From NCBI GenBank assembly GCA_031390755.1, contig JANMTS010000027.1:10104-74103 (forward strand): a DNA stretch of 64,000 nucleotides. The letters run 5' to 3'. The DNA is from DATMER01 sp031390755. Its GTDB lineage: Bacteria; Acidobacteriota; Thermoanaerobaculia; Multivoradales; UBA5704. Below the pieces are notes generated by a model. It had not been told where the DNA came from. It made no database searches and was given only the letters and a program-made list of their open reading frames with translations. This document shows, piece after piece, positions 7,095 to 16,133 of this stretch; position 1 is the stretch's first letter, and each line of letters begins with the position of its first letter. Both the position numbers and the translations under genes were made by a program.

Positions 7095-9263
7095 TCAGCC
7101 GAGAGGCTCGGGGAGCGAGATTCCGTAGCCCTGGACGTAGTCGACGCCGATCTCGCGGAGGATCTCCAGCGTCGCCCGGTCCTCCACCGACTCGGCGATC
7201 GTGCGGATGCCCATGACCCGCCCGATCTGGTGGATCGACTCGACCAGCGCACGCTGGACCGGGCTGCCGACCATGTCGCGGACGAAGCCGCCGTCGATCT
7301 TCAGGAAGTCGACCGGCAGGTTCTTCAGGTAGGCGAACGACGAGAGACCGCTGCCGAAGTCGTCGAGGACGAAGCGGCAGCCGTACCTGCGCAGCAGCTC
7401 GATGAACCGCATGGCCTGGGTCAGGTTGCCGACGGCCGCGGTCTCCGTGATCTCGAAGTAGATCCGGGTCGGCTCGACGCCGGTCAGCTCCATCTCCTCC
7501 AGGACGTATTCCAGGAAGTACTCGTCGCCGATCGACTGGCCGGAGAGGTTGATGGCGAAACACGTCTCGTCGCCGTGGGAGAGGATGCGGCAGGCGAGCG
7601 AGACGAACGCGGCGTGGACGACCCAGCGGTCGATGCTGGCGATGAGGTGGTAGCGCTCGGCGGCCGGGATGAACGCGCCGGGCGAGGCGATGCGCCCCTC
7701 CTCGTCGATCATGCGGATGAAGATCTCGCAGAGCGGCGGCTCGTTCGGCGCCGGGCGCAGCGGCTGGATGCTCTGCTGGTAGAGGAAGAAGCGGTGCTCG
7801 GCGAAGGCCTTGTGGATGCGGTGGATCCACTGCATCTCGCCGTAGCGCTCGGCCAGCGCGGTGTCGTCCGGCTGGTACTCGTGCATGCGGTTGCGGCCGC
7901 TCTCCTTGGCCACGTAGCAGGCGGCGTCCGCGGCCGAGAGCACCTGCGCCATGTCCAGGGTCTCGCCGGTGATGGGCACGAGGCCGATGCTCACGCCGAT
8001 CTCGAAGATCCGCTCCTGCCAGCCGAACCGGAAGCGGTGGACCTCGGTGCGCAGGACGTCGCCGACCCGGCGGGCGTCCTCGAGGGTGGTGTCCTCCAGC
8101 AGCACGCCGAATTCGTCGCCGCCGAGGCGGGCGAGGGTGTCGGTCTTGCGCAGCCGGGCCTTGAGCAGGCCGGTGACCTGCTTGAGCATCTCGTCGCCGG
8201 CCAGGTGGCCGCAGGTGTCGTTGACCACCTTGAACTCGTCGAGGTCGAGATAGAACAGCGCGTGCAGCCGCTCCTCGTCCCGGGCCGTGGAAAGGCAGTG
8301 CTGGAGCCGCTTCTCGAACTCCCGGCGGTTGATGAGCCCGGTGAGGGGATCGTGGCGGGCGAGGTAGATCATCTCCCGCTCCATGCCGCGGAGCTGGGTG
8401 ACGTCCTTGAACACGAGCACGCAGCCGGCGATCCGGCCGAGCGCGTCGCGGATCGGGGCCGCCGAGTCGCGGATGGCGAAGTCGTGGCCGTCGCGGCGGG
8501 CGAGCAGGGAGTAGCCGGCCAGCTCGACGAGATCCCCTTCCAGGAGGCAGCGCTCGACCGGGTTGACCAGCTCCTTGCCCGTGGCCTCCTCGGTGACGAT
8601 GAAGACCTTGCTCACCGGCAGGCCGCACGCCTCGGCCGAGCTCCAGCCGGTCAGCCGCTCGGCCACGGGATTGAGATAGTCGATGATGCCGGCGGCGTCC
8701 GTGCGGATGACGCCGTCGCCGATCGAGGCGAGGGTGATCTGGGCGAGCTCCTTCTCCTGCGCCAGGGCGTCGACCATGGCGCGGAGCCGCTCCTCGCTTT
8801 CGAGCGCCACCCGCTGGGCCTGCCTCAGGTGGGCGTTGGCCTCCCGCAGCCCCTCCTCGGCCAGCTTGCGCTCGGTGATGTCGACGGCGGTGACCATCGC
8901 CGCCGGCCCGTCATAGTCCATGTCGAGGAGGGACGAGGTGGCGTCCACCCAGCGTTCCAGGCCGTCCTTGGTCAGGATCTTGATCTCGTACCGGGGAGGG
9001 ACGTCGCTGCCGGTGAGGCGCGCGAGGATGCGCTCGCGCACCAGCGGCTGGAAGTCCGGATGGGCGATGCGCCAGGCGGGCAGCCCGACCAGCTCCGAAG
9101 CGGAATACCCGGTGAGCTCCACCACGGCCGGATTGACGTAGAGGATCTCATCCTCCCGGTAGACCAGGATGGCCGTGGCCGTCGACTCCGCCAGCGTGCG
9201 AAACCAGGGGTCGGTTTCGATCGCCGGAGCCGGCGTAGGGAGAACTGGGCTGAATCGCCTCAT
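7095..9263 (-). CDS. PAS-PAS-GGDEF-EAL cyclic-di-GMP regulator
   Basis: A 722-residue cytoplasmic sensor. Two PAS domains lie at about 20-135 and 165-290 with a coiled linker between them. The GGDEF domain (about 295-460) has an intact GGDEF at 381-385 and an inhibitory I-site RKTD at 372-375. The EAL domain (about 475-720) carries EIF in place of EAL at 513-515 but keeps INLSGQ, FEITET, DDFG and AESVE, so phosphodiesterase activity is plausible. No transmembrane segment. The frame is open far upstream, but the PAS fold and a good ATG place the start at 9263. Confidence 0.92.
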   Translation of the reverse strand: MRRFSPVLPTPAPAIETDPWFRTLAESTATAILVYREDEILYVNPAVVELTGYSASELVGLPAWRIAHPDFQPLVRERILARLTGSDVPPRYEIKILTKDGLERWVDATSSLLDMDYDGPAAMVTAVDITERKLAEEGLREANAHLRQAQRVALESEERLRAMVDALAQEKELAQITLASIGDGVIRTDAAGIIDYLNPVAERLTGWSSAEACGLPVSKVFIVTEEATGKELVNPVERCLLEGDLVELAGYSLLARRDGHDFAIRDSAAPIRDALGRIAGCVLVFKDVTQLRGMEREMIYLARHDPLTGLINRREFEKRLQHCLSTARDEERLHALFYLDLDEFKVVNDTCGHLAGDEMLKQVTGLLKARLRKTDTLARLGGDEFGVLLEDTTLEDARRVGDVLRTEVHRFRFGWQERIFEIGVSIGLVPITGETLDMAQVLSAADAACYVAKESGRNRMHEYQPDDTALAERYGEMQWIHRIHKAFAEHRFFLYQQSIQPLRPAPNEPPLCEIFIRMIDEEGRIASPGAFIPAAERYHLIASIDRWVVHAAFVSLACRILSHGDETCFAINLSGQSIGDEYFLEYVLEEMELTGVEPTRIYFEITETAAVGNLTQAMRFIELLRRYGCRFVLDDFGSGLSSFAYLKNLPVDFLKIDGGFVRDMVGSPVQRALVESIHQIGRVMGIRTIAESVEDRATLEILREIGVDYVQGYGISLPEPLG

Positions 9264-9358
9264 GAAAGAGCAAGCGGCAACTGAATTCGAGAATAGCCTT
9301 GACGTAAGACTTGTGCAAGAGATTTTGCGCAGACGGATCGAATTCGTGGCAGCCGGAC

Positions 9359-10894
9359 CTAGTCCGAGCCGCCGCGCACGGCCGGCGCGAGCAGGAGGGC
9401 GAGGGCGGGATCGGTCTCCCGGTCCCTGGCCGCGGCGGCCATCAGCTCCTTCAGGCCGCCGCGGAAGTGCCGGGCGCGGAAGCCTCCCTGCTGCATCACT
9501 TCGGCCAGGTGCGCGCTCTTGAGGCCGACCTCGCAGGCCAGGACGTACTCCCGGCTGCGGTCGAACGACGGCCAGGACTCCAGGGCGCGCGGGAAGTCGA
9601 GGCGCAGGGCGTCCGGGTAGTGCCAGGCCTTCCAGGCCTGGGCGGACCGCAGATCGATCACGGTCGCTCCGGCCGGAACCACGTCGGTCTCGAAGCCCGT
9701 GGGTGCCAGATCGGCGCCGTCCAGGCTCCGCAGGTCCCAGGTCGTGCCGGCGGCCACCAGCTCGTCCAGCCGGCCCGGGTTCATGCCGGCCTCGCCGCGC
9801 AGAACCTCGGCGAGGGGCGCCCGGGTCGCCGGCTTCGAGGGGACGAGATCGCAGTACTCGCCCACGGCCGCGGACAGGTCGAAGATCCCCATCCTCCGCG
9901 CGATGGTCAGGATCTCGTCCTTGTTGAAGCCGACGAGCGGGCGCAGCAAGGGCATGGACGGGGTCACCGCCTGCCCGATGACGGCGAGGTTCTGCAGGGT
10001 CTGGGAGGAGACCTGGCCCATGGCCTCGCCGGTGACCAGGCCCAGGTTCCGGGTCTTCCGGGCCAGCAGCTCGCCCGCCCGGAGCATCATGCGCTTGAGC
10101 ACGATCTGCCAGTTCCGCGGGCGGTTCTTCTCCTGAAGCTCCGGGATGAGCGGCCGGAAGTCGACCTCGTAGAGCCGCGGCTGGTAGCCGTAGCTCCACT
10201 GGTCCGCCACGACCTTCATCACCTTGAGCACGCCGAGCCGGTGGGCGGCGCCGCCCAGGTTGCAGAAGAGATAGTCCAGCTGGACGCCGCGCTTGAGCAT
10301 CAGCCAGCTCGACACCGCGGAGTCGAAGCCGCCGGAGACCAGGGAGAGCGCCCGGCCCTCGACCCCGATGGGCAGGCCGCCGAAGCCGCGGGTCTTGTCG
10401 TGGAAGTAGTGGCCGGAACCGGGCTCCAGCTCCACGTGGGCGGTGACCTCGGGGTCCCGCAGGTTGACCCTGGCGCCGGGCGCCTGCTTCAGGAGCGCGG
10501 CGCCGAGCGCACTTTCAATCTCCATCGAGTCGAAAGGGATGGTCTCGCGTCCGCCGCGTCGGCTGGCGCGAACCGCGAACGTCCGGCCGCGGACCCCCTC
10601 GGCAAAGATCTCGGCTCCGTCGCGGGTGATGTCGTCGAGCGTCTCCCACGGCCGGCGCTCGACGAGGGAGACGGACTGGAGGCCGAAGATCCGGGGGAGA
10701 ATGTCCAGCACGGCCGTGGACGGAGTCTCCAGGTAGTACCGGCTCCAGGTGGTCTCCAGCCGGAACGGGATGCCGTGGGACTTCAGCGCGTCCCGGATGT
10801 TCTGCGCCAGGCGGTTCTGAAAGCGGAGACGCGTGGTCCTCGCCTTGGTATAGAAATCTCCGGAGAGACGAAGGATCAGCAGGTGCTCGGACAT
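9359..10894 (-). CDS. thiI: tRNA 4-thiouridine synthetase ThiI with rhodanese domain
   Basis: A 511-residue ThiI that adenylates U8 of tRNA and transfers sulfur. Order: N-terminal ferredoxin-like and THUMP domains (to about 165), PP-loop ATPase with SGGFDS at 187-192, then a C-terminal rhodanese domain with the persulfide cysteine C454 (LACEVGLKS). The partner cysteine C348 (GEYCDLVPSKP) is present, so the sulfur relay is complete. In enterobacteria the rhodanese domain also serves thiamine thiazole synthesis. The start at 10894 (MSEHLLI) is chosen over a longer open frame because the family begins there. Confidence 0.93.
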   Translation of the reverse strand: MSEHLLILRLSGDFYTKARTTRLRFQNRLAQNIRDALKSHGIPFRLETTWSRYYLETPSTAVLDILPRIFGLQSVSLVERRPWETLDDITRDGAEIFAEGVRGRTFAVRASRRGGRETIPFDSMEIESALGAALLKQAPGARVNLRDPEVTAHVELEPGSGHYFHDKTRGFGGLPIGVEGRALSLVSGGFDSAVSSWLMLKRGVQLDYLFCNLGGAAHRLGVLKVMKVVADQWSYGYQPRLYEVDFRPLIPELQEKNRPRNWQIVLKRMMLRAGELLARKTRNLGLVTGEAMGQVSSQTLQNLAVIGQAVTPSMPLLRPLVGFNKDEILTIARRMGIFDLSAAVGEYCDLVPSKPATRAPLAEVLRGEAGMNPGRLDELVAAGTTWDLRSLDGADLAPTGFETDVVPAGATVIDLRSAQAWKAWHYPDALRLDFPRALESWPSFDRSREYVLACEVGLKSAHLAEVMQQGGFRARHFRGGLKELMAAAARDRETDPALALLLAPAVRGGSD

Positions 10895-10929
10895 CCCGGG
10901 ATTGTACCCGCTTGTCTCCGCTTGTCGGC

Positions 10930-13857
10930 TCAGGGCCGCCAGACCGTGGTCACCCACCAGCGGAACGCATCCTCCAGGTTCCGGTCCGGCGAGGGATCGT
11001 CGAGAATCCGCGCCGCGCCGAGGCGCACGTCGAGGCCGGGGAGCCGGGCGATGGGAAGCGGTCCCAGGGTCCAGCGCCACTCGATCCCGGCCAGGGAGAG
11101 CCACTCGTCGGAGGACGATGCTCCGGACCAGAGGCGGTGGCGCTCGAAGAAGACCGGCGCGGGCAGGAGGCCGACCGTCAGCTCGGCCCGCTGGGTCTCC
11201 TGGTCGGTGCCCGGCAGCGTCCCCAGGGGCAGGGCGGGCGAGGAGATCCGGCCGCTCAGGAGAGATTCGGGGAGAAGGCTGGAGTCCGCGCCGCCCAGTT
11301 GGAAGAGGTCGAAATCCCGGCGGATTCCGGAGGACGTCCCCCGCCGCCAGTCCAGGACGAGCCGGGTGTCGTCCTTGCCCAGGCCGAGCCGGATGCGGCC
11401 GGCGGTTCGAGTCCAGCCGTCGCCGTCGGTCCTTCCCTCGTCGTGGCGGGAGGCGAGCCCCGCGGTCAGCCGCCAGGCTCCGTGCTGTCGGAACAGGGAG
11501 AGGCCCGCGGACAGCGAGGCGATCTCCTGGTCGAGGGCCGGTCCGCCGTCAGGCTCCACCTCGCCGAACAGAGTCCGTCCGGCGAGCTGAAAGGCCCCTC
11601 CGCTCCAGGCCCGATTCCAGCGGGCGGACAGCTCCGCGCCGCGTCGGTCCACGTCGAGCCCGGTGCCAGGCTGGGCGGGAAGGTCGCCGGACTGCTCGGA
11701 CGGCCTCTCTCCGGCCTGGAAGAGATGAAGACCCACTTCGACCGGCCAACCCCGGAAAGCAGCCGCGAGCGCTCCGCCTTCCGCCCAGCCGCTCGACGAG
11801 AATGAGCCCAGCGCCAGCCAGTCGAGCCGGCCGATCACGTCGCCGCCGCGAGCCCCAAGCTCGAACGCGCCGCCGGAGGAGCCGCCGCCTCCGCCGATCA
11901 ACGGGAGAAGCTCCTGGCGGCCGAGGCCGTAGGGCCGCGACTCCGCGACCTCGGCCGGCTGGAAGGGCTCCGGCGTCGCTGGAGAGGGTGGCCGGACTAC
12001 CGGCGCCAACTCGGTCGGAACATCTGAGGCCACGGAAGCCAAGATCTTGAGATTCAGCAGGCGCAGATCCAGGCCGTCCGGCTCCAGGGAGAGATAGAAG
12101 AGGCCGTCGGGCGACGAGGCCGGCGCGAACGCCGCGCCCGCGGTCCGGGTGACCGGGAAAGGAGCGGAGACCGGATCGCCGTCGAGCGGGAAAGCCCAGA
12201 CGTTGAGGAAGCCGCGGTCGCCGACCACCGCGTACACCGTGCGGCCGTCCGCGCTCCAGGCAGGGGCGGAGACCGTGGCGCCCCCGACCGGCGGCGCGAT
12301 CACTGTCTCCTCGCCGGCCGTCGCGGATACTGCGTCCCGGATCACCAGGTTCCAGACTCCGCCCCGGTGCCGGGCGAAGGCGATCCGGCTGCCGTCCGGA
12401 GAGACCCGCGGCCGGTCGTAGACCTCTTCGATCGACGGCGGCGTGATCTCCGTCACCTCGCCCGTTCCCAGGTCGGCCCGCACGAGCTGGGAGGCGCCAT
12501 GCCGGTGCCGGACCCCCACCGCCCACGAGCCGTCCGGCCCGGGATCGGGGTCGCGCACGTCGGCCTCCCGGGTGATGCGTCTCACCTCGCCGGACTCCGG
12601 TGTCCAGAGGAATAGATCGGGATGGAGGAACCCTTCGCGGTCCGGCTCGAAGCGGACGAAGAGGATCGATCGGCCGTCCGGCATCCAGCGCGGCGAGGTG
12701 GGCTCGACGCCGTCCGCAGTACTGAGCGCGTGGAGCGTGTGAAGCGGCTTCCGGGCGAACGGCGCCGAACGCACGGCGGGGACGTCCTCGGGATCGCGCT
12801 CCAGCAGCTTCCCGCGGCGCTCCTCCCAGTCCTTCGCAGCCTTCTCGGTCTCGTCCGGCTCGGTGGACCAGACGACCAGCCGGTCCGGCACGTCGCGCGA
12901 TCCGAGCACGATCGCCAGGCGCTTGCCGTCCGGAGAGACGGCGGGATCGCCCGTGCTCCAGGAGAGATCCTGCCAGACCTCCCCTTCCCGGAGCGGTCCG
13001 GCGTCGGTCAGCCGGCGCTCGGCTTCGAAGGCGCGCCAGGTGATCTCGGCGCGGAACCGGTCGTAGAGATCGGCCGGCGAATCGCCGAAGACCCCCTCGA
13101 ACGCCTCGTCGAAGCTCCGGGACTGGCGAGCCGTCATGCGGGCCCAGAGCGACCGCAGACTGCCCGGGCCGGCGCGCTCCTCCAGCCATTCCAGGTAGGC
13201 AGAGCCCGCGAGATAGGCCATGCTCATCCCGCTCCAGCTCCGGGAGTCCGACGACAGCGCGCCGTATCCCGGCAGCTTCCCTGCCAACGCCCAGCGCCGC
13301 AGCATGGCCGCCCGGATGTCGCCGTTGGGCCGGCCCGAGCCCGTGAGCCGCCCCTCCACCACCGTGGCATACCCCTCGGCGACCCACCGCGGCGCTCCGC
13401 GGAGAATCGGACCAGCCGGCGCGATCTTCCCCAGGAGCTTGCCCCAGGGATTGCGCGACGGCCGCAGCATGTGGACGAGGTGGGCCTCCTCGTGGACCAG
13501 CAGCATCTCGGACCACTCGGTGTAGTGGCCGATCACCGACTCCGGTCCCGGAGGGCTGGTCCACAGCACGAGCCGCGGCCATCCCAGGAAGGGAAGCGCC
13601 ATGCCGTTGGAATCGGCAACCGGGTCCGAGACCAGCACGTCCACGATCTCCGGCGGCGTGAACCCGATCTCTTCCGCCACCCGCTCCCGGATCGACTCCA
13701 GCCGCTCCGCCGCCCGCCGCGCCCAGGCCTCGGACGCCGCGGGATAGTGAACGCGGAAGTGAGCCGTCTCCAGCGTCCGCCAGTCCGCCGAAGGCCCCTG
13801 GGCGAGGGCGGGGAGGGCGAGGAGGAGAAGGAGGAGGAAGAGGCGCGGAAGTCTCAC
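10930..13857 (-). CDS. Secreted gluzincin metallopeptidase with beta-propeller and barrel-like C-terminus
   Basis: A 975-residue exported protein. A signal peptide (VRLPRLFLLLLLLALPALA) leads to a peptidase-MA-like domain with HEEAH at 121-125 and the third zinc ligand E160 (WVAEGYA). Residues about 290-640 are PD40/TolB-like propeller blades (SPDGKRLAI, MPDGRSILF, SPDGSRIAF, SADGRTVYA). The C-terminal third consists of amphipathic strands ending in WVTTVWRP, resembling an outer-membrane beta-barrel. The GTG start overlaps the stop of the CDGSH gene, so translation is probably coupled. The substrate is unknown. Confidence 0.82.
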   Translation of the reverse strand: MRLPRLFLLLLLLALPALAQGPSADWRTLETAHFRVHYPAASEAWARRAAERLESIRERVAEEIGFTPPEIVDVLVSDPVADSNGMALPFLGWPRLVLWTSPPGPESVIGHYTEWSEMLLVHEEAHLVHMLRPSRNPWGKLLGKIAPAGPILRGAPRWVAEGYATVVEGRLTGSGRPNGDIRAAMLRRWALAGKLPGYGALSSDSRSWSGMSMAYLAGSAYLEWLEERAGPGSLRSLWARMTARQSRSFDEAFEGVFGDSPADLYDRFRAEITWRAFEAERRLTDAGPLREGEVWQDLSWSTGDPAVSPDGKRLAIVLGSRDVPDRLVVWSTEPDETEKAAKDWEERRGKLLERDPEDVPAVRSAPFARKPLHTLHALSTADGVEPTSPRWMPDGRSILFVRFEPDREGFLHPDLFLWTPESGEVRRITREADVRDPDPGPDGSWAVGVRHRHGASQLVRADLGTGEVTEITPPSIEEVYDRPRVSPDGSRIAFARHRGGVWNLVIRDAVSATAGEETVIAPPVGGATVSAPAWSADGRTVYAVVGDRGFLNVWAFPLDGDPVSAPFPVTRTAGAAFAPASSPDGLFYLSLEPDGLDLRLLNLKILASVASDVPTELAPVVRPPSPATPEPFQPAEVAESRPYGLGRQELLPLIGGGGGSSGGAFELGARGGDVIGRLDWLALGSFSSSGWAEGGALAAAFRGWPVEVGLHLFQAGERPSEQSGDLPAQPGTGLDVDRRGAELSARWNRAWSGGAFQLAGRTLFGEVEPDGGPALDQEIASLSAGLSLFRQHGAWRLTAGLASRHDEGRTDGDGWTRTAGRIRLGLGKDDTRLVLDWRRGTSSGIRRDFDLFQLGGADSSLLPESLLSGRISSPALPLGTLPGTDQETQRAELTVGLLPAPVFFERHRLWSGASSSDEWLSLAGIEWRWTLGPLPIARLPGLDVRLGAARILDDPSPDRNLEDAFRWWVTTVWRP

Positions 13858-14075
13858 GCCTTCTTCGGCGGCAGGTCGCGGGCCTGGGGTTCGTCCTGGA
13901 AGCCGTGGTGGTTGTGGCTGCCGTCGCAGAACGGCTTGTTGCTGGAGGCTCCGCAACGGCAGAGGGAGACGACGGTGCGGCCCGCCAGGCCGTAGGCGGT
14001 GCCGGCCGGATCGAGAATCTGCATGTCCTCCCCTTCGAGACGCAGGGGGCCGTTCTTCAGTACGGTGACTTTCAT
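13854..14075 (-). CDS. CDGSH iron-sulfur domain protein
   Basis: A 73-residue protein with the complete 2Fe-2S motif CRCGASSNKPFCDGSH (three cysteines and one histidine, mitoNEET type). Such proteins hold a redox-labile cluster and are linked to iron or redox handling in the cytoplasm. GGAGGT lies upstream of the ATG. Its stop overlaps the start of the large metallopeptidase gene; a functional link between the two is not evident. Confidence 0.9.
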   Translation of the reverse strand: MKVTVLKNGPLRLEGEDMQILDPAGTAYGLAGRTVVSLCRCGASSNKPFCDGSHNHHGFQDEPQARDLPPKKA

Positions 14076-14216
14076 GGGCTAATGACCTCCAGAGCTGAGG
14101 GCCGGGCAACCCGGCCTTCGCACAAGAGTTTCCCAGGTCGGCGCGGGCGTCAACCCCCGAGCTGCCCCCGACCGGGGCCCGGCGAGGTTTCCGGGTGCGC
14201 TATCCTAGGCGCCCTC

Positions 14217-15269
14217 ATGCTGCCAGCCGAGCCCGATTCCGCGTCCCCCCTCAAGATCTGGGCTGTCCGCCTCCTGAAGGCGGGGATCACCGTGCTGGCG
14301 CTGTGGCTCACCTGGCGGTTGCTGAAGGGCATCGAGTGGTCCGTCCTGGAAGATCGGCTGGAGGAGGCGAACTGGTATTACCTCCTGCCGGGGCTGATCC
14401 TGATGTCGGGCCGCTATCTGCTCTGGGACGCCCGGTTCCGCGTGGCATCCCAGGCGGCGCTCGGCCGCAGCCCGAAGATGGGGCTCGGCTACTGGGTGCT
14501 GATGGCCTCGGCCGCACTCAATCTCATCACTCCGTCGGCGCGCCTGATCGGCGGCCTGATGCGGGCGCGCTACTTCGCGCGCGGCCTGGCGCGGCCGTTC
14601 GGGCAGGTGTACGGAATCGTGCTCTACGACCAGGTGGCGCACCACGCCGTGATGACGACCTGCACCTGGATCGCCGTCATCGTGGCCGCGCCGCATTTCG
14701 GCCAGGCGTGGTTCGGCGTGCTGGCGGCGGTGCTGCTGGTGGCGCTGATCGCCGGGCTCTGGCTCTGGAGCCGGAGGAGCCGGACCGAGGGGGAAAACCC
14801 GCTCGTGGCCTTCCTCGCCCGCCGCGCCGAGAAGGCCGAGGGCCGCACCCAGCGCTTCTTCGCCCACGGTCACGAAGCGGTGGGCGTCTTCGTGGGGCTG
14901 CTGCGCCACCGCCCGGTTCACATGAAGGCCGCGCTGCTGGGGACGGGCTTCTTCCTGATGAACGTCTTGGCCCAGTGGTGCGTCTTCCGCTCGCTGAGGA
15001 TGGACGTGGATCCGGCGGTGATCCTGGCCGGCGTGGCGCTGGGCAACGCCGCGGGCATGTTGACGGGAACGCCCGGCGGGCTCGGCACCACCGAGGCGGC
15101 CATGGTCGCCTCGTTCGCGGCCATGGGCATGGACCGGGTGGATGCCGCCGCCGGCACTCTCCTCTACCGGGCGCTGCACTACGTCAGCATCCTCGCCCTG
15201 GGGCTGCCGGCCCTCGCCTTCCTGGAGCTGCGCAGGACGGCTGATCCTGTAGAGGATCTGCCTATCTAG
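14217..15269 (+). CDS. Flippase-like integral membrane protein (LPG synthase TM / UPF0104 family)
   Basis: A 350-residue protein with seven to eight hydrophobic helices. The family signature TGTPGGLGTTEAAMV near the C-terminus is the hallmark of the lysylphosphatidylglycerol-synthase transmembrane (AglD/MprF flippase-like) superfamily. It lacks the soluble aminoacyltransferase domain of MprF, so a lipid flippase or glycolipid transport role is the usual inference. It ends convergently with the FAH-family gene, overlapping by 8 bases. Confidence 0.85.
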   Translation: MLPAEPDSASPLKIWAVRLLKAGITVLALWLTWRLLKGIEWSVLEDRLEEANWYYLLPGLILMSGRYLLWDARFRVASQAALGRSPKMGLGYWVLMASAALNLITPSARLIGGLMRARYFARGLARPFGQVYGIVLYDQVAHHAVMTTCTWIAVIVAAPHFGQAWFGVLAAVLLVALIAGLWLWSRRSRTEGENPLVAFLARRAEKAEGRTQRFFAHGHEAVGVFVGLLRHRPVHMKAALLGTGFFLMNVLAQWCVFRSLRMDVDPAVILAGVALGNAAGMLTGTPGGLGTTEAAMVASFAAMGMDRVDAAAGTLLYRALHYVSILALGLPALAFLELRRTADPVEDLPI

Positions 15270-16086
15270 AGGCCGGCCCCTCGACCGCCGCCTGGACGGG
15301 ATGCCGCAGGATTCCCACGCCGGGGATCTCGATCTCGACCTGGTCGCCCGCGGCCAGAGGTCCGACCCCGGCGGGGGTGCCCGTCAGCAGGATGTCCCCG
15401 GGCTCCAGCGTCATCATCCGCGAGGTGTAGACCAGGAGATCCACGATTCCCCAGGTCATGTCGGAGGCCTTGCCGTGTTGGCGCTGCTCGCCGTTCACCC
15501 GCGTGATCACTTCCAGGTCTTCCAGATCGGCCCCCACGAGGATGGCCGGCCCCAGAGGGCAGAAGGTGTCGAACGACTTCGCCCGTGCGAACGTCGCGTC
15601 CTTCCTCTGGAGGTCGCGGGCGGTGACGTCGTCGGCGCAGGTCACCCCAAGCACCGCGGCCCGGGCTTCGTCCGGCGTCGCGCGCTTCAGCCGCCGGCCG
15701 ACCACCACCGCGATCTCGCCCTCGTGCTCGACTCGCTCGCTCTCCGGCGGCAGGATCACGGCCTCGCCCGGCCCGATCAGGGAGGAGGTCGCCTTGAGGA
15801 AGATCACCGGCTCGGCCGGCATCGGGTTGTTCAGCTCCCTGGCGTGCTCGCGGTAGTTGCGGCCGATGCCGACGATCTTTCCAGGCCGGACCGGCGCGAG
15901 GAAGGCGGTTTCCTGGAGACTGGGCTGGAGATCGAGCTGGAAATCGATGGCGCGGCCGAGCTTCCACTCGCCGGGCGCGGACAGGAACGGGTCGGATTCG
16001 AGGACGCGAAGCTCGGAGGAGCCTGTCTCCTCCGTCTCCTGAGCAACCGCGTAGGCCCCGTCCGGGGCGAGTCGATAGAGGCGCAT
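15262..16086 (-). CDS. Fumarylacetoacetate hydrolase family protein
   Basis: A 274-residue FAH-fold enzyme. The metal site is visible as VEHEGEIAVVVG and ADDVTARDLQ, with the downstream GDILLTGTPAGVG loop. Family members hydrolyse or decarboxylate beta-diketo or 2-oxo acids (fumarylpyruvate, oxaloacetate, homoprotocatechuate intermediates). The compact length matches bacterial fumarylpyruvate hydrolase/oxaloacetate decarboxylase types rather than the longer FahA. The specific substrate is not assignable. Confidence 0.88.
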   Translation of the reverse strand: MRLYRLAPDGAYAVAQETEETGSSELRVLESDPFLSAPGEWKLGRAIDFQLDLQPSLQETAFLAPVRPGKIVGIGRNYREHARELNNPMPAEPVIFLKATSSLIGPGEAVILPPESERVEHEGEIAVVVGRRLKRATPDEARAAVLGVTCADDVTARDLQRKDATFARAKSFDTFCPLGPAILVGADLEDLEVITRVNGEQRQHGKASDMTWGIVDLLVYTSRMMTLEPGDILLTGTPAGVGPLAAGDQVEIEIPGVGILRHPVQAAVEGPASR

Positions 16087-16133
16087 CGTGATGCGGAGCT
16101 TACGATCACCCGTCCGCAGAAGCTAGATCGTCT

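Noticed and set aside
7230..9284. Very long open frame on the + strand antisense to the GGDEF-EAL gene (similar cases at 35544-38099, 41413-44037 and 46372-48933)
   Set aside because: High-GC third-position bias keeps antisense frames open; the products are rich in Arg/Ala/Val/Gly, have no domains, and the opposite strand has a clear gene.
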